A stretch of 64,000 bases of DNA from the NCBI GenBank assembly GCA_015680685.1, contig MNCI01027020.1, forward strand, positions 36,743-100,742, given 5' to 3'. The notes beneath the pieces are model-generated. The model was not told the DNA's origin. It saw only the letters and a program-made list of their open reading frames with translations, and did no database searches. The DNA comes from Gnetum montanum (Eukaryota; Streptophyta; Gnetopsida; Gnetales; Gnetaceae). The first letter of the stretch is position 1, and every line of letters starts with the position of its first letter. Positions 24,318 to 37,130 of this stretch are shown one piece after another. Made by a program: the position numbers and the translations under genes.

Positions 24318-24337
24318 AGCCCTCCTTCTAGCGCCAA
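24318..24337 (-). other. Primer-binding site of N element
   Basis: Six bases inside the 5' LTR, the minus strand reads TTGGCGCTAGAAGGAGGGCT. The same site with one C-to-T change in the core occurs next to the 5' LTR of Tat copy C (55796-55815). The TGG start complements a tRNA CCA end. I cannot name the tRNA. Confidence 0.7.
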
Positions 24338-24343
24338 AAGAAT

Positions 24344-27205
24344 TTTTGGTGACCATTTGAGACGCAACCACCAATAAGTGTCCTTGAATAGGATTTAGGT
24401 GCTTGCTAGTCTCTAGCAACACCAAGGCCCAAATACCTCTAAATAGACTCAGTAGTTAATATGAGTATGTGTGTGTGCTATTTCGATTTTCGGTTGTGAA
24501 AAATGAAATGATTTCATTGTGTGTAAACTACAAATGACTTATCTTAAATAGATTCAGCCAACTTTTTCAAGTACTGTGAGTTGTTGAGAGTTCCTATTCT
24601 ATTCAATTTCCTAGTCTACACGGTCCTTATAATACCTACTTGTAACAAATAAAATTTTGCAAAAACATTTGAGCACAACTCCATGAATCTACTTCTAATT
24701 TTCCCTAGAGAAAGAGATAGTTCCACAAGAAAACTAGAAATAGAGCAAGATTCAATGGAAATAGATAAAAAAGAAAGAAAATTTGTGTAGACCTCAAATG
24801 TTTAAATAAGGTAAAATGATACGAGTAAACACTTCACAATAAAGCTATCCCAAATTCAATAACTATGAATTGTTCAAACTTCCAAGGCTCAAATAAGCAA
24901 TTTCTTCAAGACCATCCTACTATGCTACCAAAAATTGCTACGTAAACTACCACGTACAAGACTCCACTTTGGCTAAATAATGGATGTCAAAAATGGCATT
25001 TAATAGAACCTTTAAAATACTTGACAATTTCTGATTGAAATACCACAGAGATTCACTTTAAAGATAAAAAGAAGCTATTCTAGTCCCATCAAAATACCAA
25101 AGCTTTTCTGAATCCTCTTGACTATTGAATCGTTAAACGGCATGAGTACAAGCAGAGGCTCTCTTACAACGATCTCAATAGCAGTTCTTATATGTTGCAC
25201 TATAACCAAATTTACTACTAAAATGCTCTTAAGGCTTTCAAACACAAGCACTTCTATGGCAAAATTTTAATAGAAATTTTCTATTGGGCAACAAGAACAG
25301 TAAGAGCAATCTAAAAATCCCAAAATTACTTGCCAAGGATGATACTATCTAAACCACTAGCTAAACAATTTAAACAAAATAAAAATAAAACATAACTGAC
25401 AGGACTTTGACAAAGAAGCTGAAATCTTTTCTTTAGTCAGTCATCTTACAAGCAATCTTTCACAATTTCTTCTTTACAATGCTCTTCTCCCAAGACTCAA
25501 AGTGTGTCTCCAAGTGAGAGCCCAAGTGTATCCCAAGTATTCCAAAGTGTGTTGTCTCCCTTGTCATGATTTGATCTTCTTATCCCTAAAGCCTTTTTAT
25601 AAGGTTCATAAGGTAGTTACATTCCAAAATATCTTAGCTAACTTTTCTCCCAAGTAAGGAGGTTACAACTTACCCAACTAGTTAGGAGGAAGTTATGTAG
25701 TTAGAAAGTTATACATAAAGTTAGGAGGAATTTATGCTAACATTAATATTTGTAAATATTATAAATTTTATATAATATTATAAATATTTTATATAATATT
25801 ACAAATATTTTAACATTAGTATTGCAAATATTTTATGAGTAGTAACTTATATAATAATGTTTAAAAATTAATGTTTTAAGACTTGGAATAATTAAATTAA
25901 AGGTAAATCTTAGCCGGGCACTTGGAATAATTAAATTAATGGTAAGTTTCAGCAATAGATTAAACTGCAACTCCAACATTAGTTAAAATATCTCCTGCTC
26001 TACAGATTCCATTATACACTTGTCTTAGTGTGCCTTCGTGTCTCCTTTACCACATCCAGTGGGTTGGTATGGCAATAACGAATGTGTCGGTGTTGGGCAT
26101 TGCTGCTATTTTTGGAAATTTCAGATTGCAGGTTTACCATTATGAAGTTTTCTCTTGAAGCAGTTAACGTAGCAACCAAAATGTATTCCCGCGCATTGCC
26201 GATGAAATTTGTAAGACAACGTAGTGGCAAGTAGGATTTGATGATGCAATCACTTCTTAGCTGCCGACGTGGACTACCCCGCACAACAATAGCTCACTGA
26301 TGCAGTGGTAGTGCTAGAGAAGAGGGTGGTTTGAAGATGAAGATGCCCTAATATTATCAAGTAAATCTGATAATGAGACTGGAATTTGAATGAATTGCAA
26401 TTTTGTTTCTAGGTGTGGACAAGGGTTTCAATTTCTTTTCTGCCACAGCATCCACCACAAAGGGGTCTTGTCCCTCAGGGACTTGGCCATGCCCATGGTG
26501 ATGGTGGCTTTTGTGGTGCCCATCTGTGCCGTGATAAGCACCGCGCGGTTGGCGGTTTTGCACTCCCACTACTCTGGTGAAAACGTGACTTTTCTGGAAC
26601 ATCGCGATTTGGAATAGAATGAAAGCATAAATGGTTTTAGAAATGAAATTTCAATTTATTAGATGTCCTTTTCAAGCATTATGCCAAAGAAATATCAAAA
26701 CAGCGGTGAGATGAATGACATCTTCAGGGTCTTCCATGAATCTGACAATATTAGAAATTAAATTGGTAGTAACAAAGCTCTCTAGTGAAACTTGCTAATC
26801 ATCTACATTATTTACATCTCCTTTGCCTTCGCCTACAACCTCCACTGGTTATCATCTCTGCCTATATGTGTGTTAGCTCCATCACCATTTCTGCATTCAG
26901 CAAGCATACGGTGTTAGAAATCGATAGACCAACTATTGCCTCTTTCTCCTCTCACTCTCATTGCTGCACAATCTTCAAGATGACGAAGGTGCTACTAATT
27001 TTTATTTTTATTTTTTGGATTTTTGCAAGGAAAGTCCAAATATAAAACTGAGCTTAACAATTGTTAATAGGGATTTTTAATTTGAGACGTTTCCAGTGAT
27101 TTTTTTTTTGCATTACTCATAATTTTAAGCACATTCTTCACCAAAGCTTTTCAAGTAAATAATATAATTCCTTACTGTTCCATAAAATGGCCCAATGTGC
27201 CAACA
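24344..27205 (-). mobile_element. 5' LTR of N element
   Basis: A 2,862-bp LTR, the partner of 14862-17643. Its inner end is mutated (TT instead of TG at 24344-24345), and its outer end is GCCAACA. The minus-strand TATA box lies at 25601-25594. Relative to the left LTR it has an insertion after about 24440 and an extra AT-rich duplication near 25770-25800. The open frames inside (for example 26357-26617) have no recognisable similarity and are treated as chance. Confidence 0.9.
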
Positions 27206-27210
27206 GAAGC
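27206..27210 (+). repeat. Target site duplication GAAGC, right copy
   Basis: GAAGC directly follows the GCCAACA terminus and pairs with 14857-14861. Copy B's coding frame resumes from here. Confidence 0.9.
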
Positions 27211-30200
27211 ATCCCCAAACTGGCCTGAGCATTTGGTCCAAGCCCTAGATTTAGAGACCAGGGATCTAACTGAGGACCCTCTCATTGAGACGCCTATGAC
27301 CACATCCAGGGGGAAGGTAAAAACATTGAAACTTAGTTCCCTCCTCGATTTGAAAACGCATAAAGATGTAGCCAAAATTTTGCAAGATAACATTGAAGTC
27401 TTTTCATGGTCATACAACAACATGCTAGGTTTAGATCCGAGGCTGATACAACACAACATCGTCTTAGACCGGCATATGAAAGTGGTTAAGTAGAAGGCTT
27501 GTAAGGTTAAACCAGAGATTGCACTGGCCATATAGGATGAAATCACCAAGCTATACTAGACTGGTTTCATCTGGGTAGTTGATTACTTGGAATGGGTGTC
27601 CAATATCATTGTAGTTTCTAAGAAAATAGGAGGAATAGGAATCTATATAAACTTCTAGGATCTGAATAAGGCAATGATCAAAGACGATTTTCCACTTTCA
27701 AGTATTGATTAACTCATTGACACCATGGCTGGTCATGCTCTGTTATCCTTCATGGATGGTTTCTCTAACTACAACCAAATCCACATTAACCTAGAGCATT
27801 AGTTAATAATGATATTCATGACCCCATGGGGTACCTTTGATTACTCTATGAGGCTTTTTGTGCTAAAGAATTCCAAAGCAACCTACCAGCAAGCCATGAC
27901 TTACAGCTTTAACAACTACATCTTAGAAATGTTGAATGACTACGTGGATGATATAGGGGTGAAATCTAAAGAAGCCGCTGATCATCCCAATGATCTAGGT
28001 GTATTTCTCAAGTGTTGCCAGATGTACGATTTACGCCTCAATCCTAAAAAGTGTGTCTTCAGGGTGAGAACTAGACGCATGTTAAGGTTTGTAGTATCAG
28101 AGGCTGGAATACAAGTGGACCCTAAAAAATTCAAGGCCATCGTTAACCTGGCGCCACCTACAAATATTAAGGAATTGTGCGAGCTACAAGGTAGAGTCTA
28201 GTTCATTAGAAGGTTTATAGTGAAATTGACTGACAAGTTACACCCCATGCAACATCTACTGAAGAAAGGGATTAACTTTGAATGGATACCATAGTGCCAA
28301 CAAGCCTTTGATGATCTGAAGAAAGACCTTTTGCACCTCCCAACTACTTACCCACCATAGAGGGATAATCCTTTCTTCATCTACCTTTCCACCTCGAATA
28401 TGTCTATTGTGACATTGTTATGTTAGAAATGGGATGACGGTTCTGAGATACCAGTGTACTACCTAAGTCATGCACTGGTAGCATATGAAGCAAAATACAA
28501 TGAGGTGGAGAAAAACTCCCTTGCCTTAGTGTTTTTATTAAAGAAGTGGAGACACTACCTATTTTGTAGCAAAACTAACATTATTTGCAAGAGCAACATA
28601 CTCGAGCCTATCACAAACAATCTGTATGAAAGCAATAGGCTAGCCTGGTGGAAAGCAATAACAGCGGAATTCTATTTGCATTATGTGAGACAATCATCGA
28701 CGAAAGGTAAAGCCATAGCAATGTAACTTACAACCTCACCTATCGATGACCAGGCGATCATAGATACCGAATTCCTAGATGAGCATTTTAGCACTATCAA
28801 CGCCATCCCATCACATCCTGAAGCTACTTTGCATTTCGACAGTGCCCCGACCATGCAAGGAGGTAGTGTGACTGTTGTCATTTCTTTCCCTCTGGTGAAA
28901 TGCATCCTTTAGCTTATCATTTTACGTTCCCTTGTACAAAAAACATGGCAGAGTATGAGGGGTTACTTAGGGGCCTTTCAGCAGCCCAAGAATTAAGCAT
29001 ACAAGACCTTGCGATCCGTGAAGATTCATAACTAGTTGTGAATCAAATCTCCAAGGTCTATGCCTACAAGGCTACACACCTACAACCCTATTGCAACTTA
29101 ACAAAAAGCCTACTTAAATAGTTTGGAACAATAAATGTGCAACACATGCCATCTAATGAAAACACTGTAGCAGACACCCTAGCTACCTTAGTATTAAATA
29201 TTCCATCATACTTGTTCTCAAGTTTGCCAACCTCGATTACCAAGTGTACTGAGGCTATCACTCAGGTGGTACACATAGCCTCTATTAGCACTGTGGCTAC
29301 CTAGGAGTGGTACGCCAACATGAAAGCCTACCTGCAACATGGTGAACCCCTAAGCAGATTGACATCTACCTAGAGAGATGCAATTCGTAAGTGTGTTGGG
29401 AAATATGTGCTCATGGGAGACAATGCCCTGTGTAGACACTCCTCTGATGGGATATTGCTGGCATGCATAAATAAGGAGCAAGTGTAGAAGGCGATTAATG
29501 AACTACACGAGGGATTGTGTGGTGGACATATATCACCTAGGGCTATGGCTGCAAAAATCAGATGTTTAGGATACCATTGGCCTCACATGGAGTGTGACTG
29601 CCTAGCCAAATTCAAGACATGTGATACATGCCAACGATACGCAAATCTCATACACGTTTCACCTACAGAGCTGCATCCAATGCAGATTATGTGGCCTTTC
29701 CAGGGATGGGGACTAGACCACATAGGACCTATCATGCCTAAGTCCTCCATAGGGCATAGCTTCATCCTCACCGCCACTGAGTATTTTAGTAAGTGGGTAG
29801 AGGCTATCCCCCTGAGGAAGATTACATCTCAGTAGATTTGCCACTTTATCTTGGACAACATCGTGACAAGGTTTGGGCTTCCCATGACTATTGTAACCAA
29901 CAACGGGCCACAATTCAGTAGTGCGGAAACCTGAACCTTTTGCAATAATCTTGGCATTAGACAATTGTCCTCCTCAGCATATTACCCATAGGAAAATGGA
30001 CAGGAAAAGGTTACAAATAATTCCATCATCAACTTGTTGAAAAAAAAGCTTAACAATAGCAAGAGACGATGGCATGAGAAAATCCTCTATGTGCTGTGGG
30101 CTTACAAGATGACATGTACGACCACAACAGGTAATACATCTTATAGTCTTTTTTATGGATCTGAAGTAGTGTTACCTCTTAAGTTGCAGATTCCATCACT

Positions 30201-30549
30201 TCAAATAATCCTATCGAATGTCATGAGCGAAGCCTAGAACAATGAGTTGAGGATCATCGACTTCAAATCAATAGAGGAGGAGCATGCACAAACACTGAGT
30301 TTCATAGAGCATTATCAAAACGAGCAACAAAAAAAACATCATGCAAATCTGCATCAATGACTGATACAGAAAGGAGACCTTGTTCTCAAGGTTGTCCATG
30401 AGCATATGAACAAATTCTCAGTAAACTGGGAAGGTCCATACATGGTCACAAAAGCCTTTGGGAATAGGGCCTTCAACCTGGCAGACATGGATGGAAATGA
30501 GTTTGCAAATCCAGTGAATCACTCATAGCTCAAGCCATACTACATCTAA
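27206..30549 (+). pseudogene. Tat copy B pol: RT, RNase H, archaeal-type RNase H, integrase
   Basis: Continuation of the pol segment begun at 14709. In order: linker (WPEHL), RT with FMDGFSNYNQI (about 27755) and YVDDI (about 27940), gypsy RNase H (YYLSHALVAYEAKYNEVEK, about 28455), decayed archaeal RNase H (about 28825-29190, HFDSAP, AEYEGLL), integrase zinc finger (about 29505-29640, ending CDTCQRY), catalytic core (about 29700-30020, DHIGPI, NNGPQFSS) and C-terminus (GPYMV, NLADMDGNEF) to a TAA at 30547-30549. About twenty in-frame stops, mostly TAG, make this the most decayed Tat copy. Its RT divergence from A is moderate, with the same domain order. Confidence 0.9.
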
Positions 30550-31030
30550 TTCAGGAAGTAGATAAGAAAACATCCGCTACGATGTAAAACTAGCAAAGCA
30601 TGTCCACTACGATGTAAAACTATCAAGGCACATCCGCTATGACGTAAAACTAGCAAAGGTAGTCGGCTATGACTATAAACTAGCATAGATAGTCTATGAT
30701 GTTAAACTAGCATAGATGGTCTACTAGGACCTTACACTAGCTCATCCACCGTCCACTACGACAAAAAACTAGCACAAAGGTATGCTAGGACCTTAAACTA
30801 GCACAACAACTATCCACTATGATGTTAAACTGATACATACCATTTGCTATGATGTTAAACTCACACATACGGTCTGCTAGGACCTTAAACTAGCACAGCA
30901 GTCTACTGGGACCTTAAACCATCACATCATGGTATACCAGGACCTTAAACTGGGTTCATGGCACTTCCCCATAATGAATCTATGCCAGTACACAATAAGA
31001 GAGCGTGCACAGTGCCAACATGGGGTGGGA
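30550..31030 (+). repeat. 3' UTR of copy B with degenerate tandem motif and polypurine tract
   Basis: From about 30570 to 30950 the motif (C/T)TATGATGT(A/T)AAACTAGCA recurs about every 28-32 bases, shading into GCTAGGACCTTAAACTAGCACA. It is the counterpart of 11085-11650. A purine tract ATGGGGTGGGA at 31020-31030 abuts the LTR. Confidence 0.75.
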
Positions 31031-34000
31031 CGTTGCAGTTCCAGAATGTATTTCACGATGTCAAGAAAACACCCTCTGGAACATATGCAATACCACTACT
31101 CCTAGCATCTTGCTGATCCCCCAAAGATGTCGTATGACATCTTGGTAATCCTTCAGACCTACTGTTTCCACTGCTCATCGCCCTGGCAGTAGCTTCCTTG
31201 GTTAGTTCCTACTGCTAGAGTTCCAGCAGTATTATGGCCTAGCCACAATATTGTTAACCTTTATCCCCTGCTAGCATCTAACCTCAAAAGATGTTTAGCT
31301 ACTAGTTAGCCTATCATACAGCTAAACTGATAATTCTTTCCTTAGGCAGGGATTTCTAAGCATCTGCATTCACAATAACTCCTAGCCTCCTCGGTGCCAG
31401 CTCCTCAACATTGATGTTACCATGGCCACTACTAGCCTTCCTGGTTTGGACATCACATGCCTCAAAGACAATGTCCAAAGCTTTAGCAGCATCCAAAGTA
31501 AGCAAGAACTTTGCCTTTATTTTGTGTCATGGTTGTTTCTTCTAGTTTACTTTCTATTGTGTTTGCAGGGTGTAAACAATAGGGGCATCGGTTGGAGGTG
31601 TGTTTTGTCATGGTAGTAGATGTTATAGTGTTACAAGGTGGTTTTCTTAATTAGCTTAGCTACTTCAGAGTGCACATCCTTTCCTCCCCTTTAAGCTCCC
31701 TTACCTCATTCCTTACACCTATAATTTTCACTCTCTCCCCCCTTTTACAAGCTTTTCTTGACACCTGTCAAGCCCTCCCATATGCTCAACCACAAAGTCC
31801 ATGATGCCCATAACATAGCTCGTTGCATGGGAAGCATCTGTAGGTAGGTTAAAGCCCCATGTGGATGTAGCATAACTCATCCTGGGAAAGAAACACTTGT
31901 CCTGCAACAAGTTTATTTGCAAATGTAGAAGGAAAAATAGCAAAATAAAAGTGTAAAAGAGAAAATCTCACGCAAGAAAAAACATGCCTAAAAAAATGGC
32001 ATGTAAGTTGTTTAGCAATCACCCTCTCTAAGCATTTCAATGACAGGATTAAGGTTAGAAAAATAAAAGATTACTATGCAAATAACTCCCTCATAAGCAC
32101 TCCGACAAGGGATTTTGCTAAGTTTCATCTTTACCATTTTCCTTCTCTCCTTCTCTCCTTGCTTAACCCTTTCCCATTCCCCCACATAACCAATGCAACA
32201 CTATCAAGCATAGCTAAGCGACATCTTGGCATTCACCGAAGAGAAATATTAGCATTTTATCCTCTATGATGTTTCGTATTCATTTTTGACATCTCTCAGG
32301 TCCATCCTCCAGATGTCGACAAAGAGGGGCCAATGAAGCACCCTAAATTTTTAAGGCATTCTTACTTTACTAGGTTCTTAAAATTCAGGTAGCATCATGG
32401 CAATTTGGTAGGAAATGTATGCTCTAAGTTTAGACTATCTAGTTCAGCAAGTTTTCTACTTCTAATGTTGATAGGCCTAATGGACTCTTCAGCCTGCCCA
32501 CCTAGGTGGTTCATCCAGCTAATAGTCTACTTAGAAGCGATGCGTCGAGTTGTCGGCGGTGCTCGAGCTGTGAAAAAAAGTTTGGCAAGTTTTCTAGTTA
32601 AGATGTTTGCTATGCTATGTAGTGTAGCAGGCCTCAAAAGATAGTTGTAGGATGAAGTGTCATGCTATGCTACGCTACACAGCATAGCACAGCGTAGCAA
32701 AAGCAAGACAGAAAGGCTAAGCTTACTTAGTAATTTCAATTGCACTTAGCAAGCACCTCTGGCCTTTCAAAACTAGTTTCTTTGCTCAACTTCAAGTCCT
32801 TCAGCAAAGCTCCTCTCACTAGAAAAGTAGCAAATTAAGCAAAAAAGTAGGCTTTGTTGGCTTCTACGCTATGCTACGCTACGCGGCATAGCACAACATA
32901 GCGATGATGCAAGAATGATAGAAGGCATCTGAAAAAATGCAGGATCAGCAAGTTCAAAAGCTTCACGTCACAAAGAACAAAAGCTGTAGATTGTTGGCAT
33001 GATCATCAGACAAACACTCACAACTCAAATGCAAATTGTAATTAAGGCCAGTTTCTACACTATGCTATGCTATGTAGCATAGCATAGTGTAGAAACATGC
33101 AAAACTAGGAAATACACTTCAAAGGCTTCCAACACCTGTAATTAGCTCCAATGCAAACTTCTTCTTTGAAATAGTGGCTATGCTATGTTATGCTAGATAG
33201 CATAGCATAGTGTAGAAGGTAGCTATGCTACGCCAAACACACTATGCTCCACAGCGTAGCAGGCGGCTACGCTACATTGGTGCGCTTCGCTCCTTGTCGG
33301 CATCATTAGCACACCTGATCTCAGCATCTCTAGTTTCAACAACATGATTATAGCATGGTAGGCTCATCAATTAATCAACTTTGCATGTCCATGTAGCATG
33401 GACACGTCAACACCTTGTGTGTCTAGGACACGTGGCATCCAAACCGCATCTTTCGCATGCTCTTAGCCCTATAAATAGCCCGACAAGCAAGGCTCAAAGG
33501 GTTGGAAAATTTGAGAAGAATTGGAAATTTTGAGCGTTGTTGGCATTTTTTTTGAAAAAATTAATTGAAAAACCTATTGGCAAATTTTAGCAGGGTTCGA
33601 AATCTTGAGCATTGTTAACATTGGCAAGTTGAAAAAAATAAAACAGTTAGCATTCTCGTTTGGCATTTCATTAGCTCCTTTCTATTGCCTTTGTAACATT
33701 TTGCATTATTATCTCTTGAATCCGTTCAAGTGTACAGTCAACTTTCTTTGAACGTCTTTGGTTACTTTTTTGATCTTTGTGCTTCCCAGCTTCATGCAAC
33801 CGATCATATCCACCTTGATAAAGTAAAGTCGTAATCTTGAAGTGGTGCATTTCTTAACTCTAGTTTACTTTATTCTCCTACTTATCATTGCATTTTATAT
33901 TATTTTCATTTCCTTGCATATAATAATCATTATTTTATGTTATAAACATTGCTTTCAAATTACACATTTGCAAAAGTTTTAATGACACCAATTAAGTCCC

Positions 34001-34114
34001 TATCTGATCAACTAGACCATTTAGGGCACCTCATTTCCATTTTATCCTGCACGGCCCTTGCACAGATTCGAGGTTAAGACTATTCGACCGACAAAATCTT
34101 GGTGTTTCCAACCA
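31031..34114 (+). mobile_element. 3' LTR of Tat copy B
   Basis: About 3.08 kb from CGTTG (mutated TGTTG) after the polypurine tract to a CCAACCA end. The TATA box (TATAAATA) is at 33470-33477. Upstream of it, between about 32640 and 33270, are at least five hairpin-forming blocks built from GCTATGCTACGC-type words and their complements. The region downstream of TATA shares blocks with the LTR at 11719-14374 (for example the 'cctatctgatc' stretch near 34010). No coding content is supported; the frames at 31422-32644 match nothing I recognise. Confidence 0.75.
33051..33096. repeat. Perfect 46-bp palindrome in LTR U3
   Basis: The arms 33051-33072 and 33075-33096 are exact reverse complements around a 2-base centre (TG). 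Related imperfect hairpins lie near 32660, 32870, 33180 and 33240. All are upstream of the TATA box at 33470. Confidence 0.95.
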
Positions 34115-35043
34115 TTAATTTTTTCAATTGCCATACATTACACTTTTAGTGCCTCAATTCTCACTTGCCACTAATATAGACCTTTCAAATCTACATCAAA
34201 TCCTTCAATTTTGGCCTTAAAAACTTGAATAATCATTGGTGAATCATGATTCATTAGGTCACAATATCACACTTGTGATATCACATACATGATATCATGG
34301 CCTAGATTGTGATGTTGTGGCTCCTATGCAGGCCTATAAATACACCTTAGACACACAATGGAGTAGGGAGGTTTTTAGTTAGAAGTTAGTTTTCATTTTT
34401 AGTCTTTCTCAACCCTTTCTCCCAGTGCATGCCCATAGTGTGATGATTGTAATTGTATGGCATCCTTTATTTGAGTGTGACGTACTTGGACATGCACATG
34501 ACTGAAACAGAGATCGAGATTACTTCATCATTACAGCATTCACTTAGTTTAATTACTTAATTATTTTTGCTATTAAATGTAGAATGAGTACGACTTGATC
34601 ACGAGCATCTAAGTGTGACTACTTGGTATCCTAGTAGTGTACCTGGGCCATGCACTTGGTAATCCTAGTAGTAATTATACAGGAGGCCTAAGATGTGTAC
34701 GGATGATTAAGGAACTGATGCTCATCACACTTAGGCTAGTATAGATTCTTCTCCCCTATCTCCTATGAGCTTAATTCTCTCTTCCTTTTCCTCTTAGCTT
34801 AGTTAAAGTTATTTTTCATTGCCTTGAAGAGTAGAACTAGGTTAGAAACTATATCATACATCTCACTTTGGACTAAATCATATGTGACAAAGAAAATACT
34901 AGTCCAGGTGGGAAGACAGTGAACTATGATCAGTGAGTAACTATCTAGATACCACAACTAGCCCATCTTTAGAGTTCAACCAAATCGTGCATAAAATGCT
35001 TATATTCATATGGTTGAGTGTAGGGGTACCTCATCACTCATCA

Positions 35044-35062
35044 TTGGTGTCATTGCTAGGGA
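35044..35062 (+). other. Athila-like primer-binding site
   Basis: TTGGTGTCATTGCTAGGGA lies three bases after the 5' LTR end. It matches the Athila-type site (TGGCGCCGTTGCCGGGGA, complementary to tRNA-Asp as I recall it) except for five positions, all C-to-T or G-to-A. Confidence 0.55.
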
Positions 35063-35185
35063 TGGTGCTAGTTATCTAGATTAGTTACATCATACAAGAT
35101 TGCTATAACAAATTTTTAACAATATATCTTCCAGAATAATAATAATAATAATAATTGCAATTAAATCACACACAAATTTACAACC

Positions 35186-37130
35186 ATGTATCTCTCACAA
35201 GACTATGATAATGCAACAACTAGTAAGAAAATTCATTGGAGAACCAACGAACTATATAATAATGAAGATGAAGTTTGCAGTATCCAATATGATGTAGGGG
35301 TCTCCTATGAGCATAAATGCAAAAAACATTGTTCCAGATCACAAATTCATAACATACCTAGTGACTATGAACCCCTATTGGCCACTACAAGCCTAATTAA
35401 AATACAAGAGGCTATTCAAATATCCTGTAGGCATCGTAAGGAAAGTCATCTACCCAAGCATGACATACACAACTTTCCTAAGTTTTTAGGAGGCTATGAT
35501 TTAGATCCGCAACAACATTTACAAGCCTTCTATGATGCTTGTGTATGGAAAAATATTGATAATGGATGGAAAAAACTTAAGCTCTTTCCTATGACACTTG
35601 TTGGCCAAGAAAAAGTATGGTACATATCATTAAAAACAAAATAAATCGGTAGTTGGCCAACAATGGTAGAACTCTTTACTGAATGATATCAAACCTATGC
35701 CAGAGTGTCAGCCTTGAGGAGACAAATCCAAGGATGGAAAAAAGAATAACATAAACCCTTGGACATGGCCCTAGAAAGATATTATGCATTGTTAAATAAC
35801 TACCTAGACCATGGGTTCTCCGAGGAAAGGCTAATATGTCACATCATGGATGGGCTCTATAATGAAACAAGGGAAACCCTAGGGATGTATTCCCANGCTT
35901 GTTGATTTTTAGGCCTATTGAGATTTCTCAAAATTCTGCTGTTTAGATAACTCCCCTTATTCTTTTGCTATCCACTTAATAAGCTCTTGGAGTTGGTGGG
36001 TTCGTAGCTTGTATAGTTGACCTTGGGAATACATCCCTAGGGNCCCAGGAAGGAGGAATAATCTTTGCCAGTACTACAATCATTAGATAAAATTAAGGCA
36101 AAGATCAATAAGATGATGGAATCAATGCATGAAAAATGTGAAGAATATGCCAACATTATTGGAGATAGAGTTATGAAAATCCAAGAAATATAACAAAACA
36201 CCTTTAGACAATCAAAAAGAAGGGTTGAATAGAATAAAAACTTAACTACCAATTATATGTATCAATGTAACATTTTCCTATATGATCACCCTAAGGGCCA
36301 ATGGAAAATCTTGTCAAATTTGCATGAGCATTGGGGAATAATGTTACATCTAGAGTTCCTACAAAAATACTATGTTCAATCACAGTGAAAAAAATCCCAG
36401 TTGTGGGGGAGGCCATCCCCAAATTGGTTACACCGTTCATACCATCTGAACCTAAGTGCTTATCAAGTTTAATATCTTGTTTCCCCAACTGGGTCAAATT
36501 CCTCTATCTTGCCACATTATTAGTATTCTTCTCAATACTATCAACCCATATCCTCACCAATAGGACCATCACCTTGGGTACCTTACACTTCTCCTCAATT
36601 TCAAAATTCTCATCCTTCACCTCCTTCTACATTACCACCAATTGTACCCAAAGGATTTGCACCACAGCATCAAACCACGAATGTTACTTGTGCTTCTACA
36701 ATCAATAGCTGTGGGAATCCTCCACAACATCATAGGTGTCCCTTCTTTAGACATGACCATAGAAAGGAAGACCATAGTTCAGAAACTACTGCATCTTCCA
36801 ACTCAACACAAGTCCAACACTGTGGTGCATCTTCCTCTTTGAACCCAATGCCTCATGTTACCTTATTAGGGCCACCACTCAATACTTCAACAATCATGTG
36901 GCCCAATGAATATAACCACATGGGAAGACATGTTGATCCTTGCATATGATCTTACAATCACAAGTACCATAGTGGATCAACCCCTTATAAATTAACCACA
37001 TATTATAACTTGCCCCATTATGTTAACTCTAATCAAGTGTATGAACCCCAATGGGGTAAGTATGACCAGGTCCCAATATATCTAGCATGCAAGGATCCTA
37101 ACCTTCTATTTATTAATTCTATCTATGTTT
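35186..37130 (+). pseudogene. Retrotransposon gag and Pro/Gln/Ser-rich tail
   Basis: A start codon at 35186 opens a 152-codon frame. Its second half is the retrotransposon-gag core: FPKFLGGYDLDPQQHLQAF, WKKLKLFPMTLVGQEKVWY, then after a TAA at 35642 SWPTMVELFTE and ALRRQIQGWK. The frame then runs into two single N positions (35896, 36043) bounding an inverted block. From about 36430 to 36850 a Pro/Ser/Gln-rich product with CGNPPQHHRCPFFRHDH may be a decayed zinc-binding segment. No protease or RT follows. The Ty3/Athila side is likely because of the primer-binding site, but gag alone cannot settle the clade. Confidence 0.65.
35877..36042. other. Block between two single N's, inverted relative to flanks
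   Basis: 19-bp arms at 35877-35895 and 36024-36042 are exact inverted repeats, each followed by one N. The reverse complement of 35897-36042 continues the gag reading of the left flank, whereas the orientation given does not. This looks like a gap filled in the wrong direction. Confidence 0.7.

Larger units (their letters stand above)
14862..27205 (-). mobile_element. Complete Ty3/gypsy element 'N' nested in Tat copy B
   Basis: A 12,344-bp element with both LTRs, PBS, gag, protease, archaeal-type RNase H, RT, gypsy RNase H, integrase, an extra ORF and a polypurine tract, all on the minus strand. GAAGC flanks it on both sides. Removing it and one duplication restores the pol reading frame of copy B at its insertion point, so the boundaries are exact. 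The domain order differs from classical Tat elements because the archaeal-type RNase H lies between protease and RT. No chromodomain is seen. Coding regions contain scattered stops and it is presumably inactive. The primer-binding site is of the same type as in Tat copy C. Confidence 0.92.
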
